Positions 1 to 8,300 are shown, counted from the stretch's first letter. The stretch is 20,453 bases of DNA from Alphaproteobacteria bacterium (GCA_011522945.1 WTHY01000158.1:1-20453); one strand, 5' to 3'. Notes: a model not told the origin generated them from the letters alone. Numbers and translations are program-made.

Positions 1-1217
1 GATCCGATAAGCTGTTCAAGAGCTTTGGTCAGTTTCAAATCAACTGAGAGCTCTGCATTAGGAATGGCGGCTGGTATATCGGAGGCTTGATGTGGCCTGT
101 CATATTCAGGCGCATCATCTACAAGCGGGTCAAGAGGGATATCACAAGCTGTTTCACCATCCTTAAGCAATACCAGCCTGCCAGTCTCTGTAACCTTTCC
201 GATAGGCATGAAGTCCAGATCCCATTTTTCAAAAATGGAGCGTGCTGTCTCTGCCTGTGAAGGATCAATCACCATAAGCATCCGCTCTTGGCTTTCAGAG
301 AGCATAATTTCATAGGCTGACATATTCTCTTCACGCACAGGCACAAGATCAAGATCGATCTCCATACCTAAGCCGCCTTTTGACGCCATCTCGACAGACG
401 AAGATGTTAGACCGGCTGCGCCCATATCTTGAATAGATAAAACAGCACCGGCAGCCATGAGCTCTAGGCAAGCCTCCATGAGAAGCTTGCCCGTAAACGG
501 ATCGCCAACCTGCACAGTTGGGCGCTTGCTCTCTGTTTCATCAGAAAATTCAGTTGAGGCCATGGTTGCCCCATGAATGCCGTCTCTGCCTGTTTTAGCG
601 CCAACATAAATCACAGGGTTGCCAGCACCTGTCGCTGCTGAATAGAAAATCTTATCTGAATCAGCCAGGCCAACGGCCATGGCATTCACCAAAATATTTC
701 CATTATAAGAGCTGTGAAAATTGACTTCTCCACCTACAGTTGGAATGCCAATACAATTGCCATAACCACCAATACCAGACACAACTCCTGATACCAGATG
801 TTGCGTTTTTTCATGGCTAGCATCGCCGAAGCGAAGCGCATTTAATAATGCCATTGGGCGCGCGCCCATCGTAAATACATCTCTCAAAATACCACCAACA
901 CCTGTCGCGGCACCTTGATAGGGCTCGATATATGAGGGGTGATTGTGTGACTCAATCTTAAAAACAACAGCCTGACCATCGCCAATATCTACAACACCGG
1001 CATTCTCGCCAGGCCCTTGGATGACTTGCGGGCCATCTGTTGGTAGCGTCTTTAGCCATTTCTTAGAGGATTTATAAGAACAATGTTCAGACCACATGGC
1101 TGAAAATATGCCAAGTTCAGTCAAATTGGGTAGGCGGCCAATACGTTTTTGTAGCAAGTCCCATTCAGCCTGTGAGAGGCCCATCGAGGCAGCATCTTCA
1201 AATGTCATTTCACGCAT
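1..1217 (-). CDS. purL: Phosphoribosylformylglycinamidine synthase subunit PurL, C-terminus off the window
   Basis: Synthetase subunit of the ATP-dependent FGAR to FGAM step of de novo purine synthesis. It takes ammonia made by PurQ, with PurS holding the complex together in the cytoplasm. I read 405 residues from an ATG at 1217. WSEHCSYKS (residues 42-50, the catalytic His region) and SHNHPS (90-95), followed by a Gly-rich segment ending in GVGGILRDVFTMGARP, are PurL hallmarks. Small-type PurL proteins are about 730 residues, so roughly 325 C-terminal residues lie beyond position 1. The start lies 5 nt after the purQ stop, so the two are almost certainly cotranscribed and probably translationally coupled. 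No frameshift is seen in the visible part. Confidence 0.96.
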   Translation of the reverse strand, partial: MREMTFEDAASMGLSQAEWDLLQKRIGRLPNLTELGIFSAMWSEHCSYKSSKKWLKTLPTDGPQVIQGPGENAGVVDIGDGQAVVFKIESHNHPSYIEPYQGAATGVGGILRDVFTMGARPMALLNALRFGDASHEKTQHLVSGVVSGIGGYGNCIGIPTVGGEVNFHSSYNGNILVNAMAVGLADSDKIFYSAATGAGNPVIYVGAKTGRDGIHGATMASTEFSDETESKRPTVQVGDPFTGKLLMEACLELMAAGAVLSIQDMGAAGLTSSSVEMASKGGLGMEIDLDLVPVREENMSAYEIMLSESQERMLMVIDPSQAETARSIFEKWDLDFMPIGKVTETGRLVLLKDGETACDIPLDPLVDDAPEYDRPHQASDIPAAIPNAELSVDLKLTKALEQLIG

Positions 1218-1222
1218 AATGA

Positions 1223-1912
1223 TTACCCTGCTAGTGCTTCTATTGCAGCTGCTAAAAACCGTCTTCCATCTTGTAGTGCTAAGCCATCGCCTATAGCACG
1301 CTCCGGATGTGGCATCATGCCCATGACACGGCCATTGGCTGAAGTGATGCCAGCAATATCATTGGCAGCACCATTTGGATTATAAGGGCCGATATGTGCG
1401 CCATCTGTATAGCGGAGGGCAATCTGACCATTTTCTTCTAAACTTGATAGGGTTGCCTCATCTGCAGTGTAATTCCCCTCATTATGAGCCACAGGAATAC
1501 GCAGAATTTCTCCAGCTTCTAATCCGCTTGTAAAGACTGATTGGTTGTTCTCTTCAACTTTCAGGCTAGTTTCACGGCATACAAATCGTAAATCACGATT
1601 TTTCACTAGAACGCCCGGTAACATGCCTGTTTCCAATAACACTTGAAATCCATTGCATACACCAAGTACCGCACCGCCTCGCGCAGCATGATCCTGAACT
1701 GCTTCCATTGCAGGTGAGCGCGCTGCTAAAGCGCCGCACCGCAGATAATCTCCGAAAGAGAATCCGCCCGGAATGATTGCGAGGTCAACTGGCTCTAAAG
1801 TGGTTTCTTTATGCCATACCTGTTGTGGACGACGTCCAGTAATATGCTCGATTGCAACCGTCATATCTCGGTCGCAATTTGAGCCGGGAAATACGATTAC
1901 GGCTACCCTCAT
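1223..1912 (-). CDS. purQ: Phosphoribosylformylglycinamidine synthase subunit PurQ (glutaminase)
   Basis: Class I glutamine amidotransferase subunit that hydrolyses glutamine and passes ammonia to PurL. The 229-residue length is normal for the small free-standing PurQ. The N-terminus VIVFPGSNCDRD is typical. The nucleophile Cys86 lies in GVCNGFQ (84-90), and the catalytic His/Glu pair lies in PHPE (His202, Glu204). IIPGGFSFGDYLRCG (46-60) forms the oxyanion region. The ATG overlaps the purS stop by 4 nt (ATGA), a classic coupled start. The three-gene purS/Q/L layout is that of bacteria with the small PurL, not the single large PurL of enterobacteria. Confidence 0.97.
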   Translation of the reverse strand: MRVAVIVFPGSNCDRDMTVAIEHITGRRPQQVWHKETTLEPVDLAIIPGGFSFGDYLRCGALAARSPAMEAVQDHAARGGAVLGVCNGFQVLLETGMLPGVLVKNRDLRFVCRETSLKVEENNQSVFTSGLEAGEILRIPVAHNEGNYTADEATLSSLEENGQIALRYTDGAHIGPYNPNGAANDIAGITSANGRVMGMMPHPERAIGDGLALQDGRRFLAAAIEALAG

Positions 1913-2157
1913 GACTCTTCAATCACCTCAATTTCGTAATCTTCGATTACAGTGTTGGCAAGAAGGACCTCACACATGCGTGCAGCACGCTGATGCGCGC
2001 GGCTAGCATCATCAGTGTCTATGTCGAGCGTAATGTTTTTACCAACACGCACAGAATTTGCATCATCAAACCCTAGTGAAGCAAGAGAATGCCCAATCGC
2101 ACGTCCTTCAGGGTCTAGAACCCCATCTTTTAATGAAATATGAATGACAACCTGCAT
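1909..2157 (-). CDS. purS: Phosphoribosylformylglycinamidine synthase subunit PurS
   Basis: Small structural subunit (82 residues) that dimerises and bridges PurQ and PurL so that ammonia can be channelled. Family features are the N-terminal strand VVIHISLKDGVLDPEGRAI, the SLASLGFDDANSVRVGK segment, and a C-terminal IEDYEIEVIEE tail. An AAGGA ribosome-binding site lies just upstream of the ATG. The gene follows purC by 12 nt and overlaps purQ by 4 nt. Its length is typical and nothing is unusual. Confidence 0.96.
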   Translation of the reverse strand: MQVVIHISLKDGVLDPEGRAIGHSLASLGFDDANSVRVGKNITLDIDTDDASRAHQRAARMCEVLLANTVIEDYEIEVIEES

Positions 2158-2169
2158 AGTCCTTCGCCT

Positions 2170-2916
2170 TTATGCCTCTAGTGCGTTTGCAGGCACGTTA
2201 ACGCCAAGCCTGCGTGCAATTTCTGAATAAGCCTCGATTAGGCCACCCAAATCCCGTCTGAAACGGTCCTTGTCCATCTTCTCGTTTGTACTTACATCCC
2301 ACAAACGGCAATTATCAGGGCTGATTTCGTCAGCCAATATGATTTCAATATCTTCTTCTGTTTCAAGTCTGCCAAATTCCAGCTTGAAATCAATCAGCCT
2401 GACACCGATTCCAAAGAAAAGGCCCTGCATAAAATCATTGATGCGCAATGTCATATCAACAATTTGCGAAAGCTCGTCTGGTGTGGCTTTATTCAGTGCA
2501 AAGATATGTTCAGCTGCAATAACCGGATCGCCTAAAGAGTCATCTTTTAAACAAAATTCGACCAGCGTTTCATCTAGCTTTTCACCTTCTTCAAGGCCAA
2601 GCCGTTTGCAGATAGAGCCAGCTGCCACATTGCGCACAATGACTTCAATAGGGATAATTTCCACCTGCTTGATGAGCTGTTCCCTATGACTCATTCGGCC
2701 AAGTAGATGATGCGGTATACCAATCTCACCTACGGCAGGCAAAAGATGTGCGCTGATATAATTATTCAGAACACCTTTTCCGATGATGCTGTCTTTTTTC
2801 TGGGCATTAAATGCAGTTGCATCATCCTTAAAATATTGGATAAGCGTGCCGTCTTCCGGTCCGGGATATAGAATTTTTGCTTTGCCCTCATAGAGAGGTT
2901 GTCCGTTAGGCGACAT
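2170..2916 (-). CDS. purC: Phosphoribosylaminoimidazole-succinocarboxamide synthase
   Basis: SAICAR synthetase: ATP-dependent joining of aspartate to CAIR, the step before the PurB lyase. Visible motifs are LYEGKAKILY (8-17, nucleotide-binding strand), IPIEVIVRNVAAGS (88-101), LIDFKLEFG (174-182) and LADEISPDNCRLWD (194-207). The 248-residue length is usual. The frame is open up to 3000, but I place the start at 2916. A GAGGGAG ribosome-binding site sits about 6 nt upstream, MSPNGQPLYEGKAK is the normal N-terminus, and an ATG at 2922 would abut the Shine-Dalgarno directly. The start lies inside the last codons of purB (11-nt overlap), so translation is probably coupled. Confidence 0.96.
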   Translation of the reverse strand: MSPNGQPLYEGKAKILYPGPEDGTLIQYFKDDATAFNAQKKDSIIGKGVLNNYISAHLLPAVGEIGIPHHLLGRMSHREQLIKQVEIIPIEVIVRNVAAGSICKRLGLEEGEKLDETLVEFCLKDDSLGDPVIAAEHIFALNKATPDELSQIVDMTLRINDFMQGLFFGIGVRLIDFKLEFGRLETEEDIEIILADEISPDNCRLWDVSTNEKMDKDRFRRDLGGLIEAYSEIARRLGVNVPANALEA

Positions 2917-4225
2917 ACTCATCTCCCTCAGACGTGCCAAACACACGTGTAAATATTGTATCAACATGTTGAAAATGCTGAGCCAAGTCGAATAACGCAT
3001 CTAGCTCTGCATCATTGAGGGCATCGCCGATTTCAGAGTCTGCCTTGAGTTTGTCAAGATAACTGCCGCCTTCAGACCAGACCATCATCGCATTGCGCTG
3101 AACTAGACGATAGGCATCTTCACGGCTCACGCCCTTTTGTGTGAGCGCAAGAAGTACTTGCTGAGAATGCACTAACCCACCAAGCGCATCTAAGTTAGCT
3201 TGCATTTTTTCTGGATAAACCAGCAGGTTTTCCATCACCATTGCCATGCGGTGTAGTGCAAAATCTAATGTGACGGTCGCATCAGGACCTATCATACGTT
3301 CAACAGATGAATGTGAGATATCTCTTTCATGCCAAAGCGCGACATTTTCCTGTGCTGGAATAACAGCTGAGCGAACAATACGTGCAAGGCCTGTCAAATT
3401 TTCTGTCAGAACAGGATTACGTTTGTGCGGCATTGCTGATGAGCCTTTTTGGCCAGCTGAAAAATATTCTTCAGCTTCACGGACTTCTGTGCGTTGTAAA
3501 TGCCGTATCTCTGTAGCTAAGCGTTCTATTGAGCTTGCTACAACACCCAAAACTGAAAAGAATTGTGCATGCCGGTCGCGGGGTATGACTTGCGTAGAAA
3601 CTGGCTCTACAGATAACCCCATTTTATCAGCTACATGTGCTTCTACTGCCGGGTCAATATGTGCAAATGTGCCAACAGCGCCGGAGATAGCACATGTGGC
3701 AATATCTGCTTTTGCTTGCGCTAATCTGGTCTTGTTTCTTTCGAATTCTGCATAATATCCAGCTAGCTTTAAGCCAAAGGTTGTTGGCTCTGCGTGAATG
3801 CCGTGAGAGCGCCCAATTGTTGGGGTGCGTTTAAATTCAAAAGCACGTTTGCGCAATGCGGCAAGCAACCTGTCAATACCTTCAAGTAATAGGTCGCTAG
3901 CACGGGCAAGCTGTACAGATAATGTCGTATCCAATACGTCAGAGGATGTCATGCCTTGATGCACAAAACGAGCCTCTGGGCCAACATATTCTGCTAGATT
4001 CGTTAAAAAGGCGATGACGTCATGCTTTGTCTCACGTTCGATTTCATCAATACGATCAATATCAAAAGCGCCACGTTCCCACACAGCTTGCGCTGCTGAT
4101 TTGGGGATAACACCTAAGTCAGCCTGTGCATCACAAGCATGTGCTTCAATTTCGAACCAAATTTGAAATTTTGATTGCGGGGACCAAATATCTGCCATAT
4201 CCGGGCGTGAATAACGCGGGATCAT
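2906..4225 (-). CDS. purB: Adenylosuccinate lyase
   Basis: Releases fumarate from SAICAR and from adenylosuccinate, so it serves both IMP and AMP synthesis. It belongs to the fumarase/aspartase superfamily: signature GSSAMPHKRNP at residues 261-271 (with the flexible catalytic serine), GRSHGIHA with the likely acid His141, and TSSDVLDT near 93-100. I choose the ATG at 4225 (439 residues, MIPRYSRPDMADIWS, the usual family N-terminus). It has GAGGA 8 nt upstream, whereas the TTG five codons earlier overlaps that ribosome-binding site. It is the first gene of the purine operon, and its end overlaps purC. In many alphaproteobacteria purB likewise lies just before purC-purS-purQ-purL. Confidence 0.96.
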   Translation of the reverse strand: MIPRYSRPDMADIWSPQSKFQIWFEIEAHACDAQADLGVIPKSAAQAVWERGAFDIDRIDEIERETKHDVIAFLTNLAEYVGPEARFVHQGMTSSDVLDTTLSVQLARASDLLLEGIDRLLAALRKRAFEFKRTPTIGRSHGIHAEPTTFGLKLAGYYAEFERNKTRLAQAKADIATCAISGAVGTFAHIDPAVEAHVADKMGLSVEPVSTQVIPRDRHAQFFSVLGVVASSIERLATEIRHLQRTEVREAEEYFSAGQKGSSAMPHKRNPVLTENLTGLARIVRSAVIPAQENVALWHERDISHSSVERMIGPDATVTLDFALHRMAMVMENLLVYPEKMQANLDALGGLVHSQQVLLALTQKGVSREDAYRLVQRNAMMVWSEGGSYLDKLKADSEIGDALNDAELDALFDLAQHFQHVDTIFTRVFGTSEGDEYVA

Positions 4226-4255
4226 AAATAATTTCCTCAAAATAATGGGTGCGGC

Positions 4256-4264
4256 TTTATAACA
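4256..4264 (-). promoter_or_regulatory. Candidate extended -10 promoter of the purine operon
   Basis: On the minus strand, 30 nt before the purB ATG, the sequence reads TGTTATAAA, which fits an extended -10 (TGnTATAAT). No good -35 hexamer is visible at 17 nt, as is common for extended -10 promoters. A start site near 4249 would give a leader of about 24 nt, too short for a purine riboswitch. Assigned by eye only. Confidence 0.35.
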
Positions 4265-4334
4265 TTTGGCTTTGGCGAAAGCTAGTCTTAGCGTTAAGAT
4301 TGTAGCGTCTGAAGCCGGAAAAAAGAGATATGAA

Positions 4335-4556
4335 ATGGTAGTTCGTCAGATTCTGTTTAAAATGCTTAGTGCAGCAGCACAAAATCCTAATGTAAGACGA
4401 GAGGCATCGAAGATTGCGTCCAACACGCTTGAGAAATCTCGACCAGCTTTACTTCAAGGAAGCCGGAAATTAGGTGAGATGACGCGAGCAGCAGGTAAAG
4501 AGATTCGCACCGGCTTTGATAAATTTGACAAAGGTCGCAAAGGTGCTGATGAATAG
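4335..4556 (+). CDS. Small basic protein of unknown function, divergent from purB
   Basis: A 73-residue Lys/Arg-rich protein beginning MVVRQILFKMLSAAAQNPNVR. I place the start at the ATG at 4335, which has AAGAG about 7 nt upstream. The frame is open upstream to 4266, but that stretch holds the purB promoter region and has no better start. No membrane segment or signal peptide is visible. The composition (many Ala, Lys, Arg; few aromatics) and periodic hydrophobic residues suggest a mostly helical, possibly amphipathic protein. I recall short proteins of similar look (NPxVRxxA followed by Lys/Arg-rich helix) near purB in other alphaproteobacteria, but no function is known to me. It may be conserved because of its position rather than a purine role. 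Confidence 0.6.
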   Translation: MVVRQILFKMLSAAAQNPNVRREASKIASNTLEKSRPALLQGSRKLGEMTRAAGKEIRTGFDKFDKGRKGADE

Positions 4557-4865
4557 GCTATTTTCACGCGGCAATATAATATTTAACCTACTTTAAACGC
4601 TTTGAGAGCGCTGAAACTTATATTTCTCGATAAATGGTTAGTAATAGGCAATAGGCATTGTAACGGCGTGGGGAAATTTTATAAAATCTAAGAACGCGTA
4701 GAAGAGTCGCCTCAATTTACACTAAGACATGTTGTACGATAATCCTACATCAGGCCTCTTCAAATCAGTTTCATGTTAGCTATATTCAAGCCCTATGTAA
4801 TCGTGAGACATATTAGGTAAGCCCAGGTATGATATAGTCATTGGTCCTCTAGCAAGATGCCTTAA
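4557..4865. other. Intergenic region between two converging genes, no gene seen
   Basis: About 309 bp between the small basic protein (plus) and radC (minus). No start with a convincing ribosome-binding site opens a reading frame of useful length on either strand. The only structures I see are a 4-bp hairpin at 4598-4610, too weak to call, and a long-range complementary pair: GAAGAG..GCC (4701-4711) against GGCCTCTTC (4753-4761). A short tandem ATAGGCA duplication lies near 4646-4660. No intrinsic terminator with a T-run is evident for either gene. Confidence 0.5.
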
Positions 4866-5558
4866 TCATAATAATCCCAGCGACTTAAACGACACAACTT
4901 GTGTCCCGGCAACGATCAGATGGTCATGCAATCTGACTTGGATCGTTTCCAAGGCTTGTTTGATCTGTTTTGTAACCTGAATGTCAGCGGAAGAGGCTCT
5001 CATATCATGTGAGGGGTGATTATGCACAATAATAACGGAGCTTGCATTGGCGCGCACTGTCATCTTCACTAGCTCCTTTGGATAGATAGCCGTTCTATCG
5101 GTAGTGCCTTCTGAGAGAATGGCTTCTTCAATTAATCTGTTTTGTGCGTCGAGAAATAGCACCAGAAACATCTCCACTTCACTATGGGATAGCTTTGTGA
5201 TGCAAAACCGCTCTACGGCAGGCCAATTGTCAAATATTGAGGTATTTTTTACAGCATCCTTTGCAATGCGGACGCTGATTTCCGCCAGAATATGCAGATT
5301 TGCGATAACAGTATCGCCAACCTTGGGAATGGTTTGCAGGTCTGTTTCAGAGGCATGGACAACCGCCCCTATCGTTTTAAAACGGTTGAATAAATCCTTT
5401 ATGACTGGCTTGTTATCACTACGTGGCATGGCGCTATAGAGTGCCATTTCCAGAACTTCCATATCAGATAGGCTTGATGCACCATTTGTAAGAACTTTTT
5501 GGCGCATTCGTTTGCGATGTGACTTTGCGAAATCAGAAGAGGCATCTGGCTGTTTCAT
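4866..5558 (-). CDS. radC: RadC family protein (JAB1/MPN metal-binding domain)
   Basis: The N-terminal helix-hairpin-helix-like region (HRKRMRQ at 14-20, then IPKVGDTVIANL at 77-88) is followed by the RadC JAB/MPN domain. The predicted zinc motif is HNHPS (His179, His181) with Asp192 in SSADI. The 230-residue length matches the family. The RadC name comes from an old, withdrawn repair assignment, and the biochemical role of chromosomal copies is still unclear. Family members usually read HNHPSGD, whereas here it is HNHPSHD. The start at 5558 keeps the conserved HRxR segment, but the ribosome-binding site is weak. It follows map by 66 nt on the same strand, a common alphaproteobacterial arrangement, so cotranscription is likely. 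Confidence 0.93.
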   Translation of the reverse strand: MKQPDASSDFAKSHRKRMRQKVLTNGASSLSDMEVLEMALYSAMPRSDNKPVIKDLFNRFKTIGAVVHASETDLQTIPKVGDTVIANLHILAEISVRIAKDAVKNTSIFDNWPAVERFCITKLSHSEVEMFLVLFLDAQNRLIEEAILSEGTTDRTAIYPKELVKMTVRANASSVIIVHNHPSHDMRASSADIQVTKQIKQALETIQVRLHDHLIVAGTQVVSFKSLGLL

Positions 5559-5624
5559 GCTAATAGTGAATCAGCAAAGAATGAAAAAACCGTAAAAGGG
5601 TTCCTAGTAGATTAGCCAGCAGAC

Positions 5625-6416
5625 TTAAATTTCAAAAGGCGGCTGAGTATGTCCATTAGGAGATAGTGTGAAAATTTCAGCCCCTGTCTCTGTAATACCT
5701 ATAGAATGCTCAAATTGCGCTGATAGGCTTCTATCGCGTGTCACGGCAGTCCATCCATCTTCCAAAATTTTCACATCGTATTTACCGGCGTTAATCATTG
5801 GCTCGATTGTGAAAATCATGCCAGGCTCAAGCACAAGTCCTTTGCCTGCGGTGCCATAATGCAACACGGTAGGCGCACAATGAAACACGCGTCCCAAGCC
5901 ATGACCTGTGAAATCTCGTACCACAGAAAAGCGCTTTCCTTCGGCGTGTTTTTGAATGGCGGCTCCTATATCTCCTAGGCGATTTCCCGGCTTTGCCGCT
6001 TCTATGCCAAGCATGAGACATTCATATGTTACTCGACAAAGATTCTTTGCTTTAACAGGCACCTCTCCAACAAAATACATGCGTGAGGTATCACCATACC
6101 ATCCATCCAGGATGACTGTGACATCGATGTTCAGGATATCTCCTTTTTGCAGTGTCTTTGCACCAGGAATGCCATGACAAACCACATGATTTAGAGAGAT
6201 GCAGGTGGATTTCGGAAAGCCCTTGTAATTTAATGGGGCAGGTGTTGCGCCATGTGCCAGAATGTAATCATGGCAGATTTGATCAAGCTCACCTGTAGAT
6301 ATGCCAGCTTGAACATGCTCAGTTATCATATCAAGAACAGATGCGGCTAGCTGCCCCGCGGCACGCATGCCAGCAAATCCATCTGGACCGTGTAAAATCA
6401 CCTGCTCTTGGCGCAT
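5625..6416 (-). CDS. map: Type I methionine aminopeptidase
   Basis: Removes the initiator methionine from nascent cytoplasmic proteins when the second residue is small. The five metal ligands of the pita-bread fold are all present, and their spacing matches E. coli MAP: Asp98, Asp109, His172, Glu205 and Glu236, with substrate-binding His81 in VVCHGIPG. The 263-residue length is that of the basic type Ia enzyme without an N-terminal zinc-finger extension. Cys71 and Asn76 lie in the usual STCISLNHVVCHG segment. The gene is divergent from the CinA-like gene, with 178 bp between them, and is followed by radC. Confidence 0.97.
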   Translation of the reverse strand: MRQEQVILHGPDGFAGMRAAGQLAASVLDMITEHVQAGISTGELDQICHDYILAHGATPAPLNYKGFPKSTCISLNHVVCHGIPGAKTLQKGDILNIDVTVILDGWYGDTSRMYFVGEVPVKAKNLCRVTYECLMLGIEAAKPGNRLGDIGAAIQKHAEGKRFSVVRDFTGHGLGRVFHCAPTVLHYGTAGKGLVLEPGMIFTIEPMINAGKYDVKILEDGWTAVTRDRSLSAQFEHSIGITETGAEIFTLSPNGHTQPPFEI

Positions 6417-6480
6417 TGTCTTAACCTTGTTTGTTAAATCTATATTATCTGTATTTGCATTTACGGTAGTTTACATCTCA

Positions 6481-6504
6481 TGCCAAGCCTAACATAGCTT
6501 GGCA
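6481..6504. repeat. Perfect 8-bp inverted repeat in the map / cinA-like divergent region
   Basis: TGCCAAGC (6481-6488), an 8-nt spacer, then GCTTGGCA (6497-6504). There is no T-run on either side, so it is not an intrinsic terminator. Placed 64 nt upstream of the map ATG and 90 nt upstream of the plus-strand gene, it could be an operator for either promoter or a leader hairpin. TTGGC-N-GCCAA-like half-sites resemble those of several regulator families, so no regulator can be named. Confidence 0.5.
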
Positions 6505-6594
6505 ATAGGAAAACATATTCTAGACTGTTGCCGCTAGCGTATTTGCCCACTATTTAGTGTGCAGTGCGATTATATTAAATAAGGACAAGAGGCT

Positions 6595-7338
6595 ATGAAC
6601 CCAACAGCAGCTATTCTGGTTATTGGAGATGAAATCTTGTCAGGCCGAACCAAAGATAAGAATATTGGTTGGTTGGCTGAAAAACTGACAGATATGGGAA
6701 TTCAGCTGATAGAAGCCCGGGTAATCGCTGATGTTGAGGATGTCATCATCAGTCATGTGAAAGCACTGTCAGAGTCTGTTGATTATGTATTTACATCAGG
6801 CGGCATCGGTCCAACACATGATGACATCACGACAAAAAGCATTGCCGCTGCATTTGATGTGGCTGTGGAGCGCAATCCCGAGGCTATGCGCAGGTTGGTT
6901 GAACATTATCGTGATACTGATATTGATTTTAACGAAGCACGTCAAAAAATGGCAGATATACCGGTTGGGGCAACTTTAATTGATAATCCTGTCAGTGCAG
7001 CCCCAGGCTTCATATTGCATAATGTTCATGTGATGGCAGGTGTGCCATCAATTTTGCAATCTATGTTTGATGGATTTTCACACATACTTTCCGGCGGCGT
7101 CCGTCCAACGCGCATCACCGTACAATGCGCAACCGGAGAGGGGAACATTGCTACAATAATGGGTGATATTGGCAGCGAAGAGGGGATTTCTGTTGGCAGT
7201 TATCCTTGGTTTAAACCAGGTCAGTTTGGTACTGCAGTTGTTTTAACTGGCCTTGATGCTCAGAAGACAGGCGAGGCAGCTAAACGACTGATGCAGCTTG
7301 TTCATAAAGCTGGTTTTGAAGCTGCGATTGAAGCCTGA
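6595..7338 (+). CDS. CinA N-terminal / MoaB-type molybdopterin-binding-fold protein
   Basis: 247-residue protein with the MoCF-biosynthesis fold: GDEILSG (11-17), then TSGGIGPTHDDIT (67-79), the phosphate-binding loop of MogA/MoaB/CinA domains. PVSAAPGF and VMAGVPSI further on are typical of the CinA N-terminal domain. The C-terminal nicotinamide-nucleotide amidase domain of full CinA is absent, as in many alphaproteobacterial single-domain homologues annotated 'competence/damage-inducible protein A'. Related domains in CinA hydrolyse ADP-ribose, while others act on molybdopterin. Which applies here cannot be told. AAGGA and AGAGG precede the ATG. It is tail to tail with the rhomboid gene, with only 3 nt between the stops. 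Confidence 0.88.
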   Translation: MNPTAAILVIGDEILSGRTKDKNIGWLAEKLTDMGIQLIEARVIADVEDVIISHVKALSESVDYVFTSGGIGPTHDDITTKSIAAAFDVAVERNPEAMRRLVEHYRDTDIDFNEARQKMADIPVGATLIDNPVSAAPGFILHNVHVMAGVPSILQSMFDGFSHILSGGVRPTRITVQCATGEGNIATIMGDIGSEEGISVGSYPWFKPGQFGTAVVLTGLDAQKTGEAAKRLMQLVHKAGFEAAIEA

Positions 7339-7341
7339 TAT

Positions 7342-8184
7342 CTATCCCCATGGTCCTGGCTTGCGCCTTGTAAATGCAGGAACCGAACCAGATTTTGCGC
7401 CTCTCTCAAGCTTGCTGTAGCGGTACTTTGCTTCATGTCTAAGCTCAGCCAGGCTAATAGGATCACTAGACCAACGCTTTTCCTCTGTGTGTAAGCCTTC
7501 AAATAAAGGCACATTACGCAATTTGAAAATAGGTACTAAAGCCATCCCAGCCAGAAAGCCGCCAATATGTGCGAAATAGGCTACACCGCCATCTGTACTC
7601 AATGCTGCTGGCGCGGCTGCAAATTGGCCAAATATCCACACACCTAATACCAGCCAAGCTGGCAGGCTGATAACCCTTATGAATATGAGAATTATCATCA
7701 GAACCCGCACCGCTGCCTTTGGATGTAACATAATATAGGCCCCTAAAATGCCGGCTATACCCCCTGATGCACCTATCATGGGAATTGTCGATGTAGGGTC
7801 TATCAGGGATTGCATTAAGGCTGCTGCAAGGCCACAACACGCATAAAAAACGATAAATCGTATTTTGCCCATAGCCTCTTCAACATTATCGGCAAATATC
7901 CATAAATACAGCATATTTGAGCCAAGATGCAGCCAATCGCCATGCAAAAACATAGACGTAAAAACACTTAGAAAAGCTGGAACTTTTTGAATTTCAGCTG
8001 GCAAGCTTTCATATCCAAATAACAATGCAGGCACGACACCATATTGCAGCGCAGCGATTTGACCCTGAATCCCTTCAAGGCTGACTTGCCAGAAAAAGAC
8101 CAGCAAGCAAATTGCTAAAATCATCCAAGAGATGATCGGGCGACGTGCGGTTGGATTGTCATCAAAGAGCGGTAGAAAAAACAT
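7342..8184 (-). CDS. Rhomboid family intramembrane serine protease
   Basis: 280-residue polytopic membrane protein. The catalytic serine is in GASGGIAG (Ser140), and the partner histidine is in AHIGGFLAG (His206). The conserved HGDWLHLGSNMLYLWIF segment (81-97) supplies His86 and Asn90 of the oxyanion region. Hydrophobic stretches at about 17-33, 70-80, 87-98, 108-126, 136-152, 160-188 and 203-221 fit a six- or seven-helix rhomboid in the inner membrane. The hydrophilic C-terminal tail (about 230-280) is probably cytoplasmic. These proteases cleave single-span membrane proteins, but the substrate is unknown. AGG lies upstream of the ATG. Confidence 0.94.
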   Translation of the reverse strand: MFFLPLFDDNPTARRPIISWMILAICLLVFFWQVSLEGIQGQIAALQYGVVPALLFGYESLPAEIQKVPAFLSVFTSMFLHGDWLHLGSNMLYLWIFADNVEEAMGKIRFIVFYACCGLAAALMQSLIDPTSTIPMIGASGGIAGILGAYIMLHPKAAVRVLMIILIFIRVISLPAWLVLGVWIFGQFAAAPAALSTDGGVAYFAHIGGFLAGMALVPIFKLRNVPLFEGLHTEEKRWSSDPISLAELRHEAKYRYSKLERGAKSGSVPAFTRRKPGPWG

Positions 8185-8300
8185 ATCTAGCCTAAGCGGT
8201 CAGTGAGTTAGCAATAATATAGATATAAATATGGCACGCAAAAATAAAAAACGTATCCATAGCTGACTGTATCTTTTTATATTTTAGTCATGATCCTCAT

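Noticed and set aside
2917..3000. Longer N-terminus for purC
   Set aside because: It lies within purB coding sequence, and PurC starts normally with the segment at 2916, behind a good ribosome-binding site.
3246..3755. Open plus-strand frame of 169 codons inside purB
   Set aside because: Antisense to a gene with clear catalytic signatures; Cys/Ser/Arg-rich translation with no fold, a typical shadow.
4598..4610. Hairpin CGCT-TTGAG-AGCG as a terminator
   Set aside because: Only a 4-bp stem, without a T-run and far from the radC stop.
7514..7840. Open minus-strand frame of 108 codons within the rhomboid gene
   Set aside because: Out of frame with the protease motifs, no ribosome-binding site and no protein-like pattern.
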